Below are positions 44,280-54,979 of a DNA stretch of 64,000 nt, in pieces (within the stretch, counting starts at the first letter, position 1; each line of letters opens with the position of its first letter). Location: contig OW203765.1 in NCBI GenBank assembly GCA_934045905.1, positions 17,299,409 through 17,363,408 on the forward strand, given 5' to 3'. The notes under the pieces are model-generated. The model searched no databases and was not told where the DNA came from. It saw only the letters and a program-made list of their open reading frames with translations. Both the position numbers and the translations under genes were made by a program. The stretch comes from Leuctra nigra (lineage: Eukaryota > Arthropoda > Insecta > Plecoptera > Leuctridae).

Positions 44280-44493
44280 CCTTCGATCCCTCATCGGCGA
44301 CCTCGTGCGTGCCGTGCGAGGTGAGGTGGTACTCGCTGAGCCGGAGGGTCGGGTAGGGGGAGGCGATGTTGATGAACGCCTTCATGCGCTCGGCGTCGTC
44401 GCCGCGGAACTCCACCTGCGTCGCCTCCAGATGCATCTGCTGGACGATGACGTGGAGCAGCGAGTGGAGGATGTTGAGGTTCACGGCGCCTGG
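44280..44493 (-). CDS. DUF4795/QRICH2-like gene, exon 2 (214 bp)
   Basis: Acceptor CCCACTGCCTCCAG before 44493, donor GAAGG|GTAAGTC at 44280; phase 0 in, phase 1 out. It reads PGAVNLNILHSLLHVIVQQM, then HLEATQVEFRGDDAERMKAF, INIASPYPTLRLSEYHLTSH and GTHEVADEGSK. With exon 1 the join is VDLAVGTPE-PGAVNLNILHSLLH. From memory this matches the pattern at the start of DUF4795 proteins such as glutamine-rich protein 2 (a Leu/Val-rich GTPE step, then GAVN, then LH.LLH), a family linked in animals to sperm flagella. That is a recognition claim, not a search result. GC content is far above the surroundings and no stop occurs. The downstream intron begins inside the 81-bp array. Confidence 0.8.
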
Positions 44494-45029
44494 CTGGAGG
44501 CAGTGGGGGAAAAGTCGGTCATACTCCTGCTTTTACAACAGCGAAGTCATTTCAACGCATTTCTTGGGACAAACTTAGCGTTTAATCCGTGTAGGAATGT
44601 AGGAATAATATTTTGTGAAATTATGAGAATTTAAAGTAAAAATTGATATTTTGATCTCAAAATGACAGCTGTCAGAATTTAGGAGCAGCCAGCCTCAAAC
44701 GATGTCTCTTTGACATCTAAAGGAGGGACACGCCGTTTGTTCTATAGATATTTAGTAAGACACTACTACCTACTGGATCCTTCGGCCATGATCGTTCAAT
44801 TAGGTAATGACAGTCACCTGAATTCATGATCTTGTATGTACCTACCTACTAAATTCCACTTTTTTTGTCGAAAAATAGGTTCTTAATCAAATTGAAAGAT
44901 CCCTTAGTTTTTATTGAATAATGTCAAAACGTGAGGCTAGAAAGTTGCAAGAAATAACGTGAAAATCAGTGATAATTGCCAAGAAAGAGAATGCGTTTGG
45001 GAATGGTAGGAGAAATGCTTTCTGGTTAC

Positions 45030-45086
45030 CTCCGGTGTTCCCACTGCCAAGTCCACCATCTGCGTCAATTTCACAAGAGTCGACAT
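45030..45086 (-). CDS. DUF4795/QRICH2-like gene, exon 1 with start codon (57 bp)
   Basis: ATG at 45086-45084, frame MSTLVKLTQMVDLAVGTPE, then donor GGAG|GTAACC. It ends in phase 0, as exon 2 requires. A 537-bp intron separates it from exon 2. The short N-terminal exon and its GTPE ending are what I would expect just before the GAVN motif of this family. The ATG sits in GCAAGATGTC. Upstream (45087-45300) is AT-rich; no clear TATA box was found. Confidence 0.75.
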
Positions 45087-45838
45087 CTTGCCAACTACTT
45101 TAGAAGCAACTAATTTTACGCCAGTTATTCCTATCGAAACATTTTATAGAAATAACGCGTTATTTTCACATTTAGTACTCATCTTGTCATTATGATTGAA
45201 ATTTATTCTGAAACTTTCCACTATTTTCACCAGAGCTATCTGGAAACAAAATTAATTTGCGTCATTGATTTTGGAAATGCAACAAAAATGCACAGTGGAT
45301 TTTTCTGCAACATAGACTGTATTTGCTTGCTAACAGACTGCTAGCAGTAACAGATCGTAACAGAATCCCCAATTGAATGATATTGTTAGCATTTGGGAAA
45401 GTTATACAATCGCACTGCTGATTGAAAGTTGGTCAACATTCTTCTGCAGCTTCAGGACCTTTCTTTGGCGCAACTCGGAACTGTAGGCTAAATCCACTTG
45501 GCTTCTCAAAGCTCGATTTATTATAGTGATGTAATATGTTGATTTATAGCCACATTCTTGCAACATAAAGAATATGTTGCAATGTTTCTTGGGTATCGTT
45601 TACTGAGTTTCAATTTTGCTTCATGATTATTTGATGAATGTGACCTTATAAACATGCATGAACTCTACAGGTAAAATATTGTATGGAATGGGACACACGT
45701 GTCTACGTTCATTCTTATTTTTATTTGGCAACTTGAATATTTTCATATATTTTCAGATCTCTGTCCATAAAATATTCATTGTAATTATTATTATTATTAT
45801 TAAGTCTATATTCTCAACAGAGCCGAGGCTCCACAAGT
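45087..45838. other. 5' flank of the DUF4795-like gene; no other gene seen
   Basis: AT-rich DNA expected to hold the promoter and 5' UTR. An (ATT)n tract lies at 45786-45800. No exon found. Confidence 0.4.
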
Positions 45839-45839
45839 G

Positions 45840-46180
45840 AGAATGTAATATAGAGAAGGGAGAAGAGGAAACCCGGTACCGGCATGTAGCCTACTCCTGA
45901 CGAAAGATACCAAGGGGACCAACGTCTTAACGTCCCTTCCGAAGGACGGTGTAACATTCACAGCACAGGCCTCCACAAGGCCTCCGCGCCGTCGAGAGAC
46001 TGATAACAGGTGGAGGGAGGTCGTCACACTGACCCCCAAACACCCCAGTCTCTCTGGCCCAACGGCAGCAACCTGGCAAGGCAGAGTTGAATGGTCACCC
46101 ATCCAACAGCTGACCGCGCTAAATGTTATCCAACACAGCAGCCGTTGGGATGTCCATTGAATATATTTTTGTCCTATTTG
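45840..46180 (-). mobile_element. Retroposon-like fragment with 5S-rRNA-like box
   Basis: On the minus strand about 46150-46090 reads AGCGCGGTCAGCTGTTGGAT then GGGTGACCATT, close to the 5S rRNA internal control region (GGTTAGTACTTGGATGGGTGACC). The body has AAGGGACGTTAAGACGTTGG and ATGCCGGTACCGGG. It is GC-rich against AT-rich flanks. This fits a 5S-headed SINE or a LINE end; I cannot tell which. Confidence 0.45.
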
Positions 46181-46524
46181 TAATGGATACACGTTTTGAA
46201 ACTAAACTAACAGTTCCTTATTTATTATAGAGAAATAAAATGGTGTGCTTCAACAAGCTACTTTCCCTTTTCCAAATAGATTGTAAGACAATTCATTTGA
46301 AGGGCAGAATTATTTGATTTCTTGTTTGAGATTGTTGAATACTTTGTACAAGTGGTTGACTGACACTTTTTAAGTTTGTTCTATTGCATGTGAGATCGTA
46401 TGCTATAATCAAACAGAAAGTAATTAAGATACATGACAATATCATTCTTTTAAATAGGTAGTTTATTATATAAAACATTTGGTATGTTTTCCAATGCATT
46501 TAGCAACAAATAAGAATTATAAAT

Positions 46525-46687
46525 TCAGCAGATATAGTAGTAGTCGCAATTCTTCTTGAAGAGTTGGTCGTCCGTGGCCATCCGATGCGCCATCTTGTCC
46601 AGCTCTGGGGATACTGGATGCTGAATACTTGAATGCTTGTAAGAACGAGTACTACATCTTGAGCGGTTAGATTGTAGATCCACGTCT
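46525..46687 (-). CDS. Candidate last exon with stop codon (54 codons)
   Basis: Acceptor TTGAATACAG before 46687. In phase 2 the frame reads DVDLQSNRSRCSTRSYKHSS, then IQHPVSPELDKMAHRMATDD and QLFKKNCDYYYIC, ending in TGA at 46525. The composition, especially PELDKMAHRMATDDQLFKKN, looks like real protein. It could be an alternative 3' end of the upstream minus-strand gene: the 20-bp candidate exon 47743-47724 ends in phase 2 and starts in phase 0, and exon 55854-55526 ends in phase 0. No family recognised. Confidence 0.4.
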
Positions 46688-46699
46688 CTGTATTCAATA

Positions 46700-48268
46700 A
46701 TGTGAACATAACAGTTTTTAATCAATACTCAATCGTAAGTCTTTGTTATTAAGTCTTGGTGAGTAGGTCATAGCCTTTCGCTGCAAAATGTTACAATAAT
46801 TTTACCAGAAACACGTTCGTTTTTCAATTAAAATCCTATCCCCCACACAAAAGAAAAGCTGGTATGATTCTGGCAACGTCCTCAAATTCAATGTTGAGAA
46901 AAGGAAACCCATTACTTCAAATTATGTATCATATTGTCGCTACTTGCCCCGCAGAGCTTCTCTTTTTGGGTTTTCGAAACTTTGAAAACAATTCTGATAC
47001 ATACATTTTGACATAAAGCTGTTAGAACGTGCAAAGTTTTAACTGAAATTCATTTTATCTCTGACACCCATTGGTCAAAGTCTAAGATGATATCATTGTC
47101 ATATGTTTTTCATGTGTGGTTAGGAACATGTTATATCTCAAAAAAGAGTACCGTAAGGTGGTTTTTTGACTTCAGATATGCATTTGCATATGTTTAGTGA
47201 ATTGACAGATTGCAAGGATTCTTAAAACGGCGATACTCGATAATGCGATACTTAGGAGGGGTAAAGTAGGGGTAAAGCACTGAGACGAATGCCGTGACGT
47301 CACGTGAAAACCATGAAAAACTAAGAATACAAGAATGCTGGTGGATACAAGAATACTGGGGGCTGAATTGTATGGAAATGAGATGTCACGCATTCAGGCC
47401 TAGAGTAATTGTATTGCAGTTGTATTTGCAGTTGCATTTAACCAACTTGCCGACATTTAGTCCTTTAACTTAAAACCTTCATTCTATTATTGTTTTCAGT
47501 TAGTTGTCCTGTTGTTGTGTTTTACTCTCTCAAGGGTTTTCAAGTGGTACCACGTGACTAAACATATAAAACACGAAATTGGCCAAACTATTGCATATAA
47601 GAGGAAGATACTGTATTTTAAGTTCTTTGTAAGAGAAAGGGTACAATACCAGTGGATGAAATTATAATCGGGATGATGATAAATCTGCATTTACATAGCC
47701 AATGTACGTGTGGATGAACGTACCTTGGTTGGAGTCTTCCATGCTGCTAAGCTCAATCATTTGAGTGGCGAGATGGCCAAGATAAAGGTGGACCCTATAA
47801 ATATGGCTCGACCAGTCGCTGTGACACGTACATTATGTAATTACAAATTCGTGGCGGTATTCCGCCGGCGCGAATTGGACTAGTGTCCACGGAAAAATAA
47901 AATTAAATTGATAGCTATCATTATGTAGCTAATTCCTAGAGGGGAGAAAATGAATGATATTAGTATAATATGTAATTGAACGCGTAATTCAAGAGGCATG
48001 AATTACGGAAGTGGTACATACCCCATTGAAATCACGCATCAAGGAGATGAGACGCTGTAAAGGAAGAGGAAGATTACGTTAGTAGGTGCTGATCAATTGC
48101 ATGCAAATGGAAATACGGTGGTGGCGGTCGAGCCAATATGTGCCAAGTCATAACCCTAAGTCTATATTTTATCTAATCATGATTCAAATTTAATCTTATT
48201 TTTTAAATCCAATTCAGCGATATTTGCAGATAGTGCTGTATTGCTCTTAGATTTTACCATGTTAAATC
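46700..48268. other. No firm gene except a possible microexon
   Basis: Mostly AT-rich. ATGTGCCAAGTCATAACCCTAAG near 48139 resembles the end of MITE N. A TATA-like word (CTATAAATATGG) lies near 47795. No long frame is convincing. Confidence 0.4.
47724..47743 (-). CDS. Possible 20-bp microexon
   Basis: GAGCTTAGCAG is a possible acceptor and CCAAG|GTACGT a good donor. The phase-0 reading is HGRLQP plus two bases. It also contains ATGGAAGACTCCAACCAAG, so it could be a short first coding exon instead. Kept only because of the good donor and phase fit. Confidence 0.25.
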
Positions 48269-48269
48269 T

Positions 48270-48690
48270 CTATCAACAAAGTATTCTTACATACGGATCT
48301 GAGACCTGGGAAGTATAAGAGGGATAAAGAGAGGTTGATGGCCGGTTGAGATGGATGCGCTCTGAAGAAATTGTAGGGTGTCAAGAATTGAGCATATTAG
48401 GAATTAACAGATACGGAGGTGGATGAAGAAAGAAGAATCCGTGATAGAGGAGCTAGAGCGAAGAAGATTGTGTTAGTGAGGACACTTTAGAAGAATGGAT
48501 TGAATGCATTGATGATTGTACCCCTCCAGAGAGGAGGAAGAGAGGGTGACCCCCGAGAGAATGGCAAGAAGATGTACAGGATGCAATAAACTTGCTGGAA
48601 GATGATTGGAAAGATAAGGACTAAGGATAGGTGTCGATCGGAGTGTGAGAAACGGCTTGTGCTATAGAGTACTCACAAATAAATCTCTTT
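48270..48690 (+). pseudogene. Broken non-LTR retrotransposon 3' end
   Basis: Pieces such as LYQQSILTYGSETW, EERIRDRGARAKKIVLVRTL and PPREWQEDVQDAINLLEDDW follow the order found at the C-terminal end of endonuclease-type LINE polyproteins (TYGSETW, then GRPR..W.DDV). Several frame changes and stops. A dead fragment. Confidence 0.65.
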
Positions 48691-48855
48691 AGAATTAATA
48701 CTTGATAAGAATGTTACTTCAATACTGCACTATCTGCAAATAACGCTGTATTCATAGCTTGCACGAACTTCTTTTGTTTTATATCAGCAATGCAAAATTA
48801 TTGAATTTTCCAACTGAGGACGTACATTTTGTTTTCCCATTACCTACTTTATGGC

Positions 48856-48945
48856 AGTGGTACTCAACCTTTTTAACTTGCGGGCCAATAATTCGAATTC
48901 GTTTTTGTTGGCGGGCCGCATCTTTTAAAAAAGTACGATAATGCT
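48856..48945 (+). mobile_element. hAT-type element end
   Basis: CAGTGGTACTCAACCTTTTT then AACTTGCGGGCC, and GCGGGCCGCATC downstream, match the widespread hAT terminal text (CAGTGGTTCTCAACC, GCGGGCC). The other end was not found. Confidence 0.6.
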
Positions 48946-48971
48946 CATTTGATCAGGTAGATTAATTTTCA

Positions 48972-49130
48972 GGCGCGTAGGAACTACTTTTATCATAGCG
49001 AGGGGGGGGGGGGGGTCCTCAGTTTTAGTCCCGCAGGGCTTTTTTTAGAATTTAATAATTTATAAGTAATTCTGAGCCTCTAAAATGCACGAACTGAAGC
49101 AAAGCTCCCTCCAAATGACAGTTTCTTATA
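48972..49130 (+). repeat. Poly(G)/CCCGCAGGGC dispersed repeat, copy at 49 kb
   Basis: CAGGCGCGTAGGAACTACTT, a G run (48990-49014) and TCCCGCAGGGCTTTTTTTAG, then GCACGAACTGAAGCAAA. The same order occurs at 53150-53330; the inverse GTAGTTCCTACGCGCCTG is at 63727-63744. Confidence 0.75.
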
Positions 49131-49256
49131 TTATGGGTTTTTATATTTGAGTCAGGTAATAGATTAATAACGTCAAAAATGCAATTAAAAATATATGGAC
49201 ACTCGAAATCGGAAATACCTTCCAGATGTATATGGGAGTACATTCCCAACTTACCT

Positions 49257-49330
49257 TTAACGGTGGCTGTCCTCGTTACTCGCAACACAGCAGCAGAAAT
49301 ATCTCCGCAGAAAGCTGCGGACTTGTTTGC
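49257..49330 (-). CDS. Upstream minus-strand gene, last exon with stop
   Basis: Acceptor CTTATATTTCTAG before 49330. Entering in phase 1 from exon 51066-51030 it reads GKQVRSFLRRYFCCCVASNE then DSHR and a TAA stop at 49259-49257. The basic stretch beside a CCC cluster would suit a lipid-attached or metal-binding tail, but that is only a guess. In phase 0 another open frame (ANKSAAFCGDISAAVLRVTR) runs to a good donor AAAG|GTAAGT at 49255, so an alternative splice form is possible. Confidence 0.55.
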
Positions 49331-49458
49331 CTAGAAATATAAGAAACCCAACCACTACATTCACTGTCAATATACCACGCCAGCCAAGTCGTACGGCGCG
49401 CACACTCTCACACAACATACCGTTCAAACCTAAAGGCTGGAGCAACCCACTTTTACTG

Positions 49459-49623
49459 TAAAGCCCCATTTACACGGTGCAATTTCTTGAACAAATTCTG
49501 TGTCACAGAAGTTCTGCACATGTGCAGATTCCCTTTATCATCTCAAAAGTGATACTGCGCACGAGCAGAACCTCTGTGGCACAGAAGTTGTTCATGAAAT
49601 TGCACCGTGTAAATGGGGCTTAA
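49459..49623. mobile_element. MITE family E, copy 3, inserted in A7
   Basis: Element 49462-49620, ends AGCCCCATTTACACGGT and ACCGTGTAAATGGGGCT, flanked by TAA on both sides (49459-49461 and 49621-49623). Uninterrupted A copies read CTGTAAGCATCAAAGTGG (inverse at 38988-39006), which gives the empty site directly. Confidence 0.92.
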
Positions 49624-49655
49624 GCATCAAAGTGGCATTTTCGGCCTACTGGATA

Positions 49656-50623
49656 CTAGGAAAACGCTCTGTGTAACGCGTTGATAAGCGAGCACGGATA
49701 CGTGCGACACCTCGAACCATAATTCCTTAAAACACGGCAATAATATACTGAAGGCTAGAAGCGTGATTCACTAAATTATATAAAAAATAACTGCATTTGT
49801 GTCTCATTGCAAGTTAGTAACAGACACACACACACTCATGTGTATTTTTTGGAGTATTTAGGTGTGTATCAAAGGGATTTATTCCAAATAATAATTACAG
49901 AAACAAAACAGATAATTAAACAATACAGATAAATACAGAGATTGAAACTCACAAAATAGGCAACATGACATAATTTAAGAAATAGTATTCAAACAGTTAC
50001 TTGCCGTTCCGTACAATAGAGCAATTTCCTATTACCCAACACATTGTATTGTAACTATAAATATAACGTATTGACTGAATAAATAAAATAATTCATAAAC
50101 GTAATTTCATTTATCAACCAACCAACCAATCTATTTCTACAATCAAGCAGACATTTCGCCGGTCTACAAAAAATTTGCTTAGCATTTGAAAGGATTGAAA
50201 GTAAGACTGCATGTTAAAACTTTTATAAACAATAAATACCTATACTATCGGTTAAAATAAAATAAAAACTATAACCTCGCAGGTATTGCTATATCTATAC
50301 CTATTTAACCGTAAAACGTATTCTAACAATAATCTATAGACAGCTGACTGCTTCCGAGTTTGTTTTGAATGGGGTGCATCGAGCGGCCGCAACGGACTCC
50401 TCGAACCTACAATGCTATTTATATGGAAAAAGACGTTTTCTTTTTTATTTATGGACGGATCTTTCTCAAAAACTATACAGGTCTAAGTTAGTATGAGATG
50501 AAGGTGTGTGCAAAATTTCAGATCGATACGTTGACCGGTGCGACCTGGGTTGAAGCGACAAAAAAAAACACACACACAGAGAAAGTGCCGCAAGAGTCAA
50601 GTGGAGACGCTCGCTCCGCTCGC
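49656..50623 (-). mobile_element. Family B copy B3, inserted in A7
   Basis: From CTAGGAAAACGCTCTGTG to GACGCTCGCTCCGCTCGCTT. The interior is partly unrelated to B1 and AT-rich, so this is an internally rearranged member. About 14 bp of A seem lost at the junction. Confidence 0.75.
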
Positions 50624-51029
50624 TTAATAAGGCAATCTCACATTGTTGCGAAATATCTTAATTTCGAGCTATGGCCCACCCCACCTCATATACCAAATTT
50701 GGAACAATACGTTATGCCGTTTGCAAGCTGGAGGACCGTGAAAACCGTGAAATTGTACGGCTTTCTCCAGATGATTATAATAATAATAATGATTCAGATT
50801 CATCTTCCAATAAATTCTGCGGTCTCCGCCACAGCCTAAACGGCTGGGCCGATTGATCCGAAATTTTCACCACGTATCCAGGTTGTCTGCCTGTAGATAC
50901 CTTGCCCTTATGAATAATATATAATAGCGTTCACAAAATTATCCGAAAACATGAAAGAATGTATTCAGTATAAAAGAGTAAAAAAAATGTTTCACGAAGT
51001 AATGTACACTTTGTGAGTTATGAACTTAC

Positions 51030-51066
51030 CTTTACTCTTTTTTGGTATCTTCTTCTCAGCCGCAAC
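51030..51066 (-). CDS. Upstream minus-strand gene, penultimate exon (37 bp)
   Basis: Acceptor TCGTTTTCTAG before 51066, donor TAAAG|GTAAG at 51030. Phase 0 in, phase 1 out, reading VAAEKKIPKKSK, a lysine-rich segment. Phase agrees with exon 55854-55526 before it and with the stop-containing exon 49330-49257 after it. Confidence 0.62.
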
Positions 51067-51705
51067 CTAGAAAACGAAAAGTAACAAATCGGTAACATTC
51101 GACCCTCACACAATTGGTCAATTTAAATATTTTGGGTTCCATTTTTTGCAAGAAATGACAATTTAATAAGACAAAAATCTAATTTTACAACTTAATAGTG
51201 TAGACCACATAAAGTACTATTCATAGGTTGCATGTGGTGTCATCTCACTGTTGCCTGGCCGCCATCTAAATGGCACGAGAATAGCTGTGATTCTCTGCAT
51301 TTTTGCCGATATTTTATAGTACCTGGGATATTGTATAGGCTCCGGAGATATCTTTAGTTAGTACGAAGAGCAATCACTCACATTACACAAATACATCGAT
51401 TTACCTCAATAAAGTGTGTGTACTTTCATCACTGATCTACCTGTCATCATGTTAACTTCATACACATGCACAACTAACTGGGTGAAGATGGTTCTCACAC
51501 TGACATGAGTTAGTTTTAAGTAATAATCTGACCCGTCAACGTGCCAACGTAATGTTTGTCGTCAGGTGAAAAATTTGCATTGCTGATATTGATATAAAAC
51601 AAAAGAAGTTCGTGCAAGCTACCCACTTATACACACCTCTTATTTTTATTTACATTTTTAAAAGCATCATCTATGCGTATGAAATACAAATGCATATGAA
51701 AGATT
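51067..51705. other. Intron DNA, nothing else seen
   Basis: AT-rich intron of the upstream minus-strand gene. No element end recognised. Confidence 0.4.
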
Positions 51706-51707
51706 TT

Positions 51708-51785
51708 CCTTGAGATGGGATTCAAAGCAACGACCTTCCGATATCCAGTCAGATGCTCTACCAACTGAGCTACCAAGGCAGTTCA
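51708..51785 (-). tRNA. Degenerate tRNA-like sequence, relative of 14982-15053
   Basis: On the minus strand: CTTGGTAGCTCAGTTGGTAG, AGCATCTGACTGGATATCGG, AAGGTCGTTGCTTTGAATCC. The T arm is damaged. The 3' flank AAAATCT matches the palindrome at 15053, so both derive from one repeat family. Confidence 0.5.
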
Positions 51786-52019
51786 TATTGCAGCGGGTGT
51801 GTTACAATAAAGCTTGTAATAATTCATTTATTCCTACTACTTCAATAGGTAGTAATTATTATTTATGTATTACTCATTCTTTACATTACATTGTACTGGC
51901 AGCCATGTGCTCGCCGTGATGATTCAGATATTTTATTCAGGGGGGGGGGGGGAATGAAAAACTGGGATGCAAAATTTAAAATAGGTACGAAACATGTAAA
52001 CTATCTTATGACACATCCC
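51786..52019. other. Repeat fragment with G run
   Basis: 51856-51915 (ATGTATTACTCATTCTTTRC, GGCAGCCATGTGCTC) recurs at 54988-55032. A G run lies at 51938-51952. No gene seen. Confidence 0.5.
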
Positions 52020-52210
52020 AATAGACAACATCATAAATTATCTAGTTAGCTCTGCTTTTCAAAAATTTTCATATGCAGTACCGTGATCCAAGTATCTATT
52101 ATGGTTATGATCCATTGTTGAAAAACCATAATAGATACTTGGATCACGGTACTGCATATGAAATTTTTTGAAAAGCAGAGCTTACTAGATAATTTAAGAT
52201 GTTGTCTATT
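52020..52210. mobile_element. MITE family L (long palindrome)
   Basis: About 87-bp arms: AATAGACAACATCATAAATT pairs with AATTTAAGATGTTGTCTATT, and ATGCAGTACCGTGATCCAAG pairs exactly with its inverse. The loop is about 17 bases. Confidence 0.88.
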
Positions 52211-52275
52211 CATAAGTAAACACATTTCCCCAGAATATTGTTTTTCAATGAAAAGTTAAAGGTGTGTGTATATAA

Positions 52276-53086
52276 CTAGGAAAACGCTCTGTGTAACGCG
52301 TTGATGAGCGAGCACGGATACACGCAACACCTCGAACCGAAATTATGTCTATCGAATGTCATTAAAAGCCAATGATTCTTTAGTTTCGTCACATACTTGT
52401 ATAAAAATCTCCAAAATCTCCAAAAATATTGGTGCCAATCCTTGCTAAGTTTTAAGTTGATCGATTAAACCTTTATGATTGAACGGTTCCTTGTTAATTT
52501 TCAAAAATCACAGGATCTTTAAAACTTTCTGCTCTAACTACCTTGCCTTGAACTATAGATTCGAAGTCGCCGTGAATTTGACAGCCAACACGCAAAATGT
52601 CCCTAAAATGACAAAAACTTTGAAAATAACGACAGATTAGAGTGAAAAATGGCAAAAATACTTTAAATGTTGGTACCAATGACCATGCGAAGTTTTTAGT
52701 TGGTCGGTCAATCGGTTCCAGTTTAAATTTCAAAAATCACAGGAAAAATGGTTTCAAATTTGAACCAATTGGAGGATTTGGCTGAATTTTTTTTTGATTG
52801 GGTACAATGTTGGTTGCAATGACTTTCCTAAATTTCAAATTGATCGAACCAACCAATCGAAAGATAATTTTTATAAAATTTGAACCAATCACAGGATCCC
52901 GTTCAGAAAAGATCCCAGGGATCGCATAGATTACGTTAGTATGTGTACAAAATTTCAGATCGATTGGTTGTGCGGTTTGACCTGGGCAGTGCAGGCAAAA
53001 AACAAACAAACAAACAAACAAACAAAAAAAAAACACACAGAGAAAGTGCCATAAGAGTACCGTGGTGACGCTCGCTACGCTCGCTC
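52276..53086 (-). mobile_element. Family B copy B4 (0.81 kb, internally deleted)
   Basis: From CTAGGAAAACGCTCTGTG to GCTCGCTACGCTCGCTC. Compared with B1 it lacks about 650 bp of the middle. A (CAAA)n tract lies at 53000-53024. The frame 53036-52737 matches that of B1 and B6. Confidence 0.82.
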
Positions 53087-53949
53087 AATAAATAGTTATA
53101 ATTCCTAAATAAACCCACCACTGGCTTCGACGTTGCATCATCATGTTTTGAAGGCGCGTAGGAACTACATTCATCATGGGGGGGGGGGGGGGGTATTCGA
53201 ATACATGGATGGGTACCTGGACCTTTAGCCCCGCGGGGCGTTTTTTTGGGAATTTAAACCAGTTAAAAGTGATTCTGGGATTTGAAATGCACAAACCGAA
53301 GCAAAAAACCCTTCAATTGTTGCCCCGCAGGGCATTTTTTTCAAAAATAGACATTTTAAAATCGATTCTGGGAACTGCTCAAATTACAACAAATAACTCC
53401 CTTATTTTTACCCGCAGGGCGTTTTTTTTAGAATTTCAACAATTTTTAAGTGATTTTTGGACATCAAACTTAATGTTATGGTGAATGGGGGGTCAGCCTG
53501 CTCGAGTGGGGGGGGGGGGAATAATCCCCCCCCCCATTCCAATGTTTGACAATGTGCTTTCTAATGAATTAAAGATTGTTTTAATGAAAACACAATTCAA
53601 GATTTTTGTTTTTATAACATTTTGTATGGAGACCAAATATTCTGAAAGCTTGATGAGCTTTCGGAATATTTCCTCGGTTTTTAGAAAATATTGCCTCTTA
53701 GAAAATCAATTGAAATTATTATTAATCTGGAGGCGAATTCTATGAGTGTTCACGTTTTGAAATCATTTACGTTTGCATTGTATAAAACTTGAAACAGTTG
53801 ACAATTATTGCTATTGCCTACAAACTTTTTTTAACGTTTTAAACGATTAAACATAGGGGACCTACATGGTAAGTAATTGTAATGAATCATTTATGCGACA
53901 AGTGATTCTTCATCAGTTAATTATCTACTATACTTCTTTATTAGTAATT
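53087..53949 (+). repeat. Poly(G)/CCCGCAGGGC dispersed repeat, 53 kb copy, and flanks
   Basis: AAGGCGCGTAGGAACTACAT at 53151, G run 53179-53195, then three phrases with (G)CCCCGCGGGGCGTTTTTTTG at about 53228, 53322 and 53410. G and C runs face each other at 53509-53535. 53540-53949 shows nothing else. Confidence 0.7.
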
Positions 53950-54979
53950 GAGTGAGCGTAGCGAGCGTCACCACGGTACTCTTATGGCACTTTCTCTGTT
54001 TTTTTTTGTTTTTTTTGTCTGCACTGCCCGCACAACCAATCAATCTGAAATTTAGTACTTATACTAACGTATCTTTGTGGTCTCTGGGATAGTTTTTGAC
54101 CGGGATCCTGTTATTGGTTCAAATTTAAAAAAAATTAACTTTCGATTGGTTGTTCCGATCAATTTGAAATTTTGACAAGTCATTACGACCAACATTGTCC
54201 CCAATCTTACAAAGTTTCAGCCAAATCCTCCTATTGGTTAAAATTTAAAACTATATATCGTGCTTTTTGAAATTTAAACTAGAACCGTACGACCGATCAA
54301 CTTAAAACTTTGCATGGTCATTGGGACCAACATTATCTGTTTTTTTGTCAATGTTCAGACTAATCTATGTTTAAATCCAAAAGTTATTGACATTTTACGG
54401 ACATTTTGCGTTTTAGCTGTCAAATTTCTCCAAAATCTTGAACACGGCAACTTCGACTCTTCTTAGTTCCAAGCTAGTGGCCGTTCCGAACTTCCCAAGT
54501 TTGTCAAAGTTCCGAATCGCCGTTCCAAAAACCTTCGTGTGAACTATGAAAAGATTCGAACTGCGAAGATTGAGTTTCAAACTTTCATAGTTCACACGGG
54601 AGTTTTTGGAACGGCGATTCGAGCATAAACTTTCAAACGTATGAAACTGATATGACCGTTCAACAGATCGATCTAATATTGTGTAAGTACACACACTAAT
54701 ATCATATGTGTGGTCCCAGGTATATATATTTTTTAAATAGCCTGTGATTTTTTAATATAAACCAGGAACATTTTAATCGCAAAGGTTCAATCGATCAACT
54801 TAAAACTTTGCATGGTTATTGGGACTAATATTTTTGGAATATTTTGAGATTTCTATACAAGTATGTGACAAATTCAAGAATGATTGGCTTTTAATGATAT
54901 TTTTGATAGACAGAATTTCGGTTCGAGGTGCGAGTATCCGTGCTCGCTCATCAACGCGTTACACAGAGCGTTTTTCTAG
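53950..54979 (+). mobile_element. Family B copy B5 (1.03 kb)
   Basis: From GAGTGAGCGTAGCGAGCGTC to GAGCGTTTTTCTAG, then T. Modules with CCGATCAACTTAAAACTTTGCATGG-type text. A small inverted stretch near 54520-54620 (TTCGAATCGCCGTTCCAAAA region). Confidence 0.8.

Larger units (their letters stand above)
49378..50920 (-). mobile_element. Family A copy A7 (reverse) with two nested insertions
   Basis: 49378-49461 and 49621-49654 are the hairpin-side region of A (CCAGCCAAGTCGTACGG, GCATCAAAGTGGCATTTTCG), interrupted by a family E MITE. From 49656 to 50623 a reverse family B element intervenes. 50632-50920 resumes A (AATCTCACATTGTTGCGAAA, CACAGCCTAAACGGCTGGGC). The A end hairpin and FB are missing. 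Confidence 0.8.
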
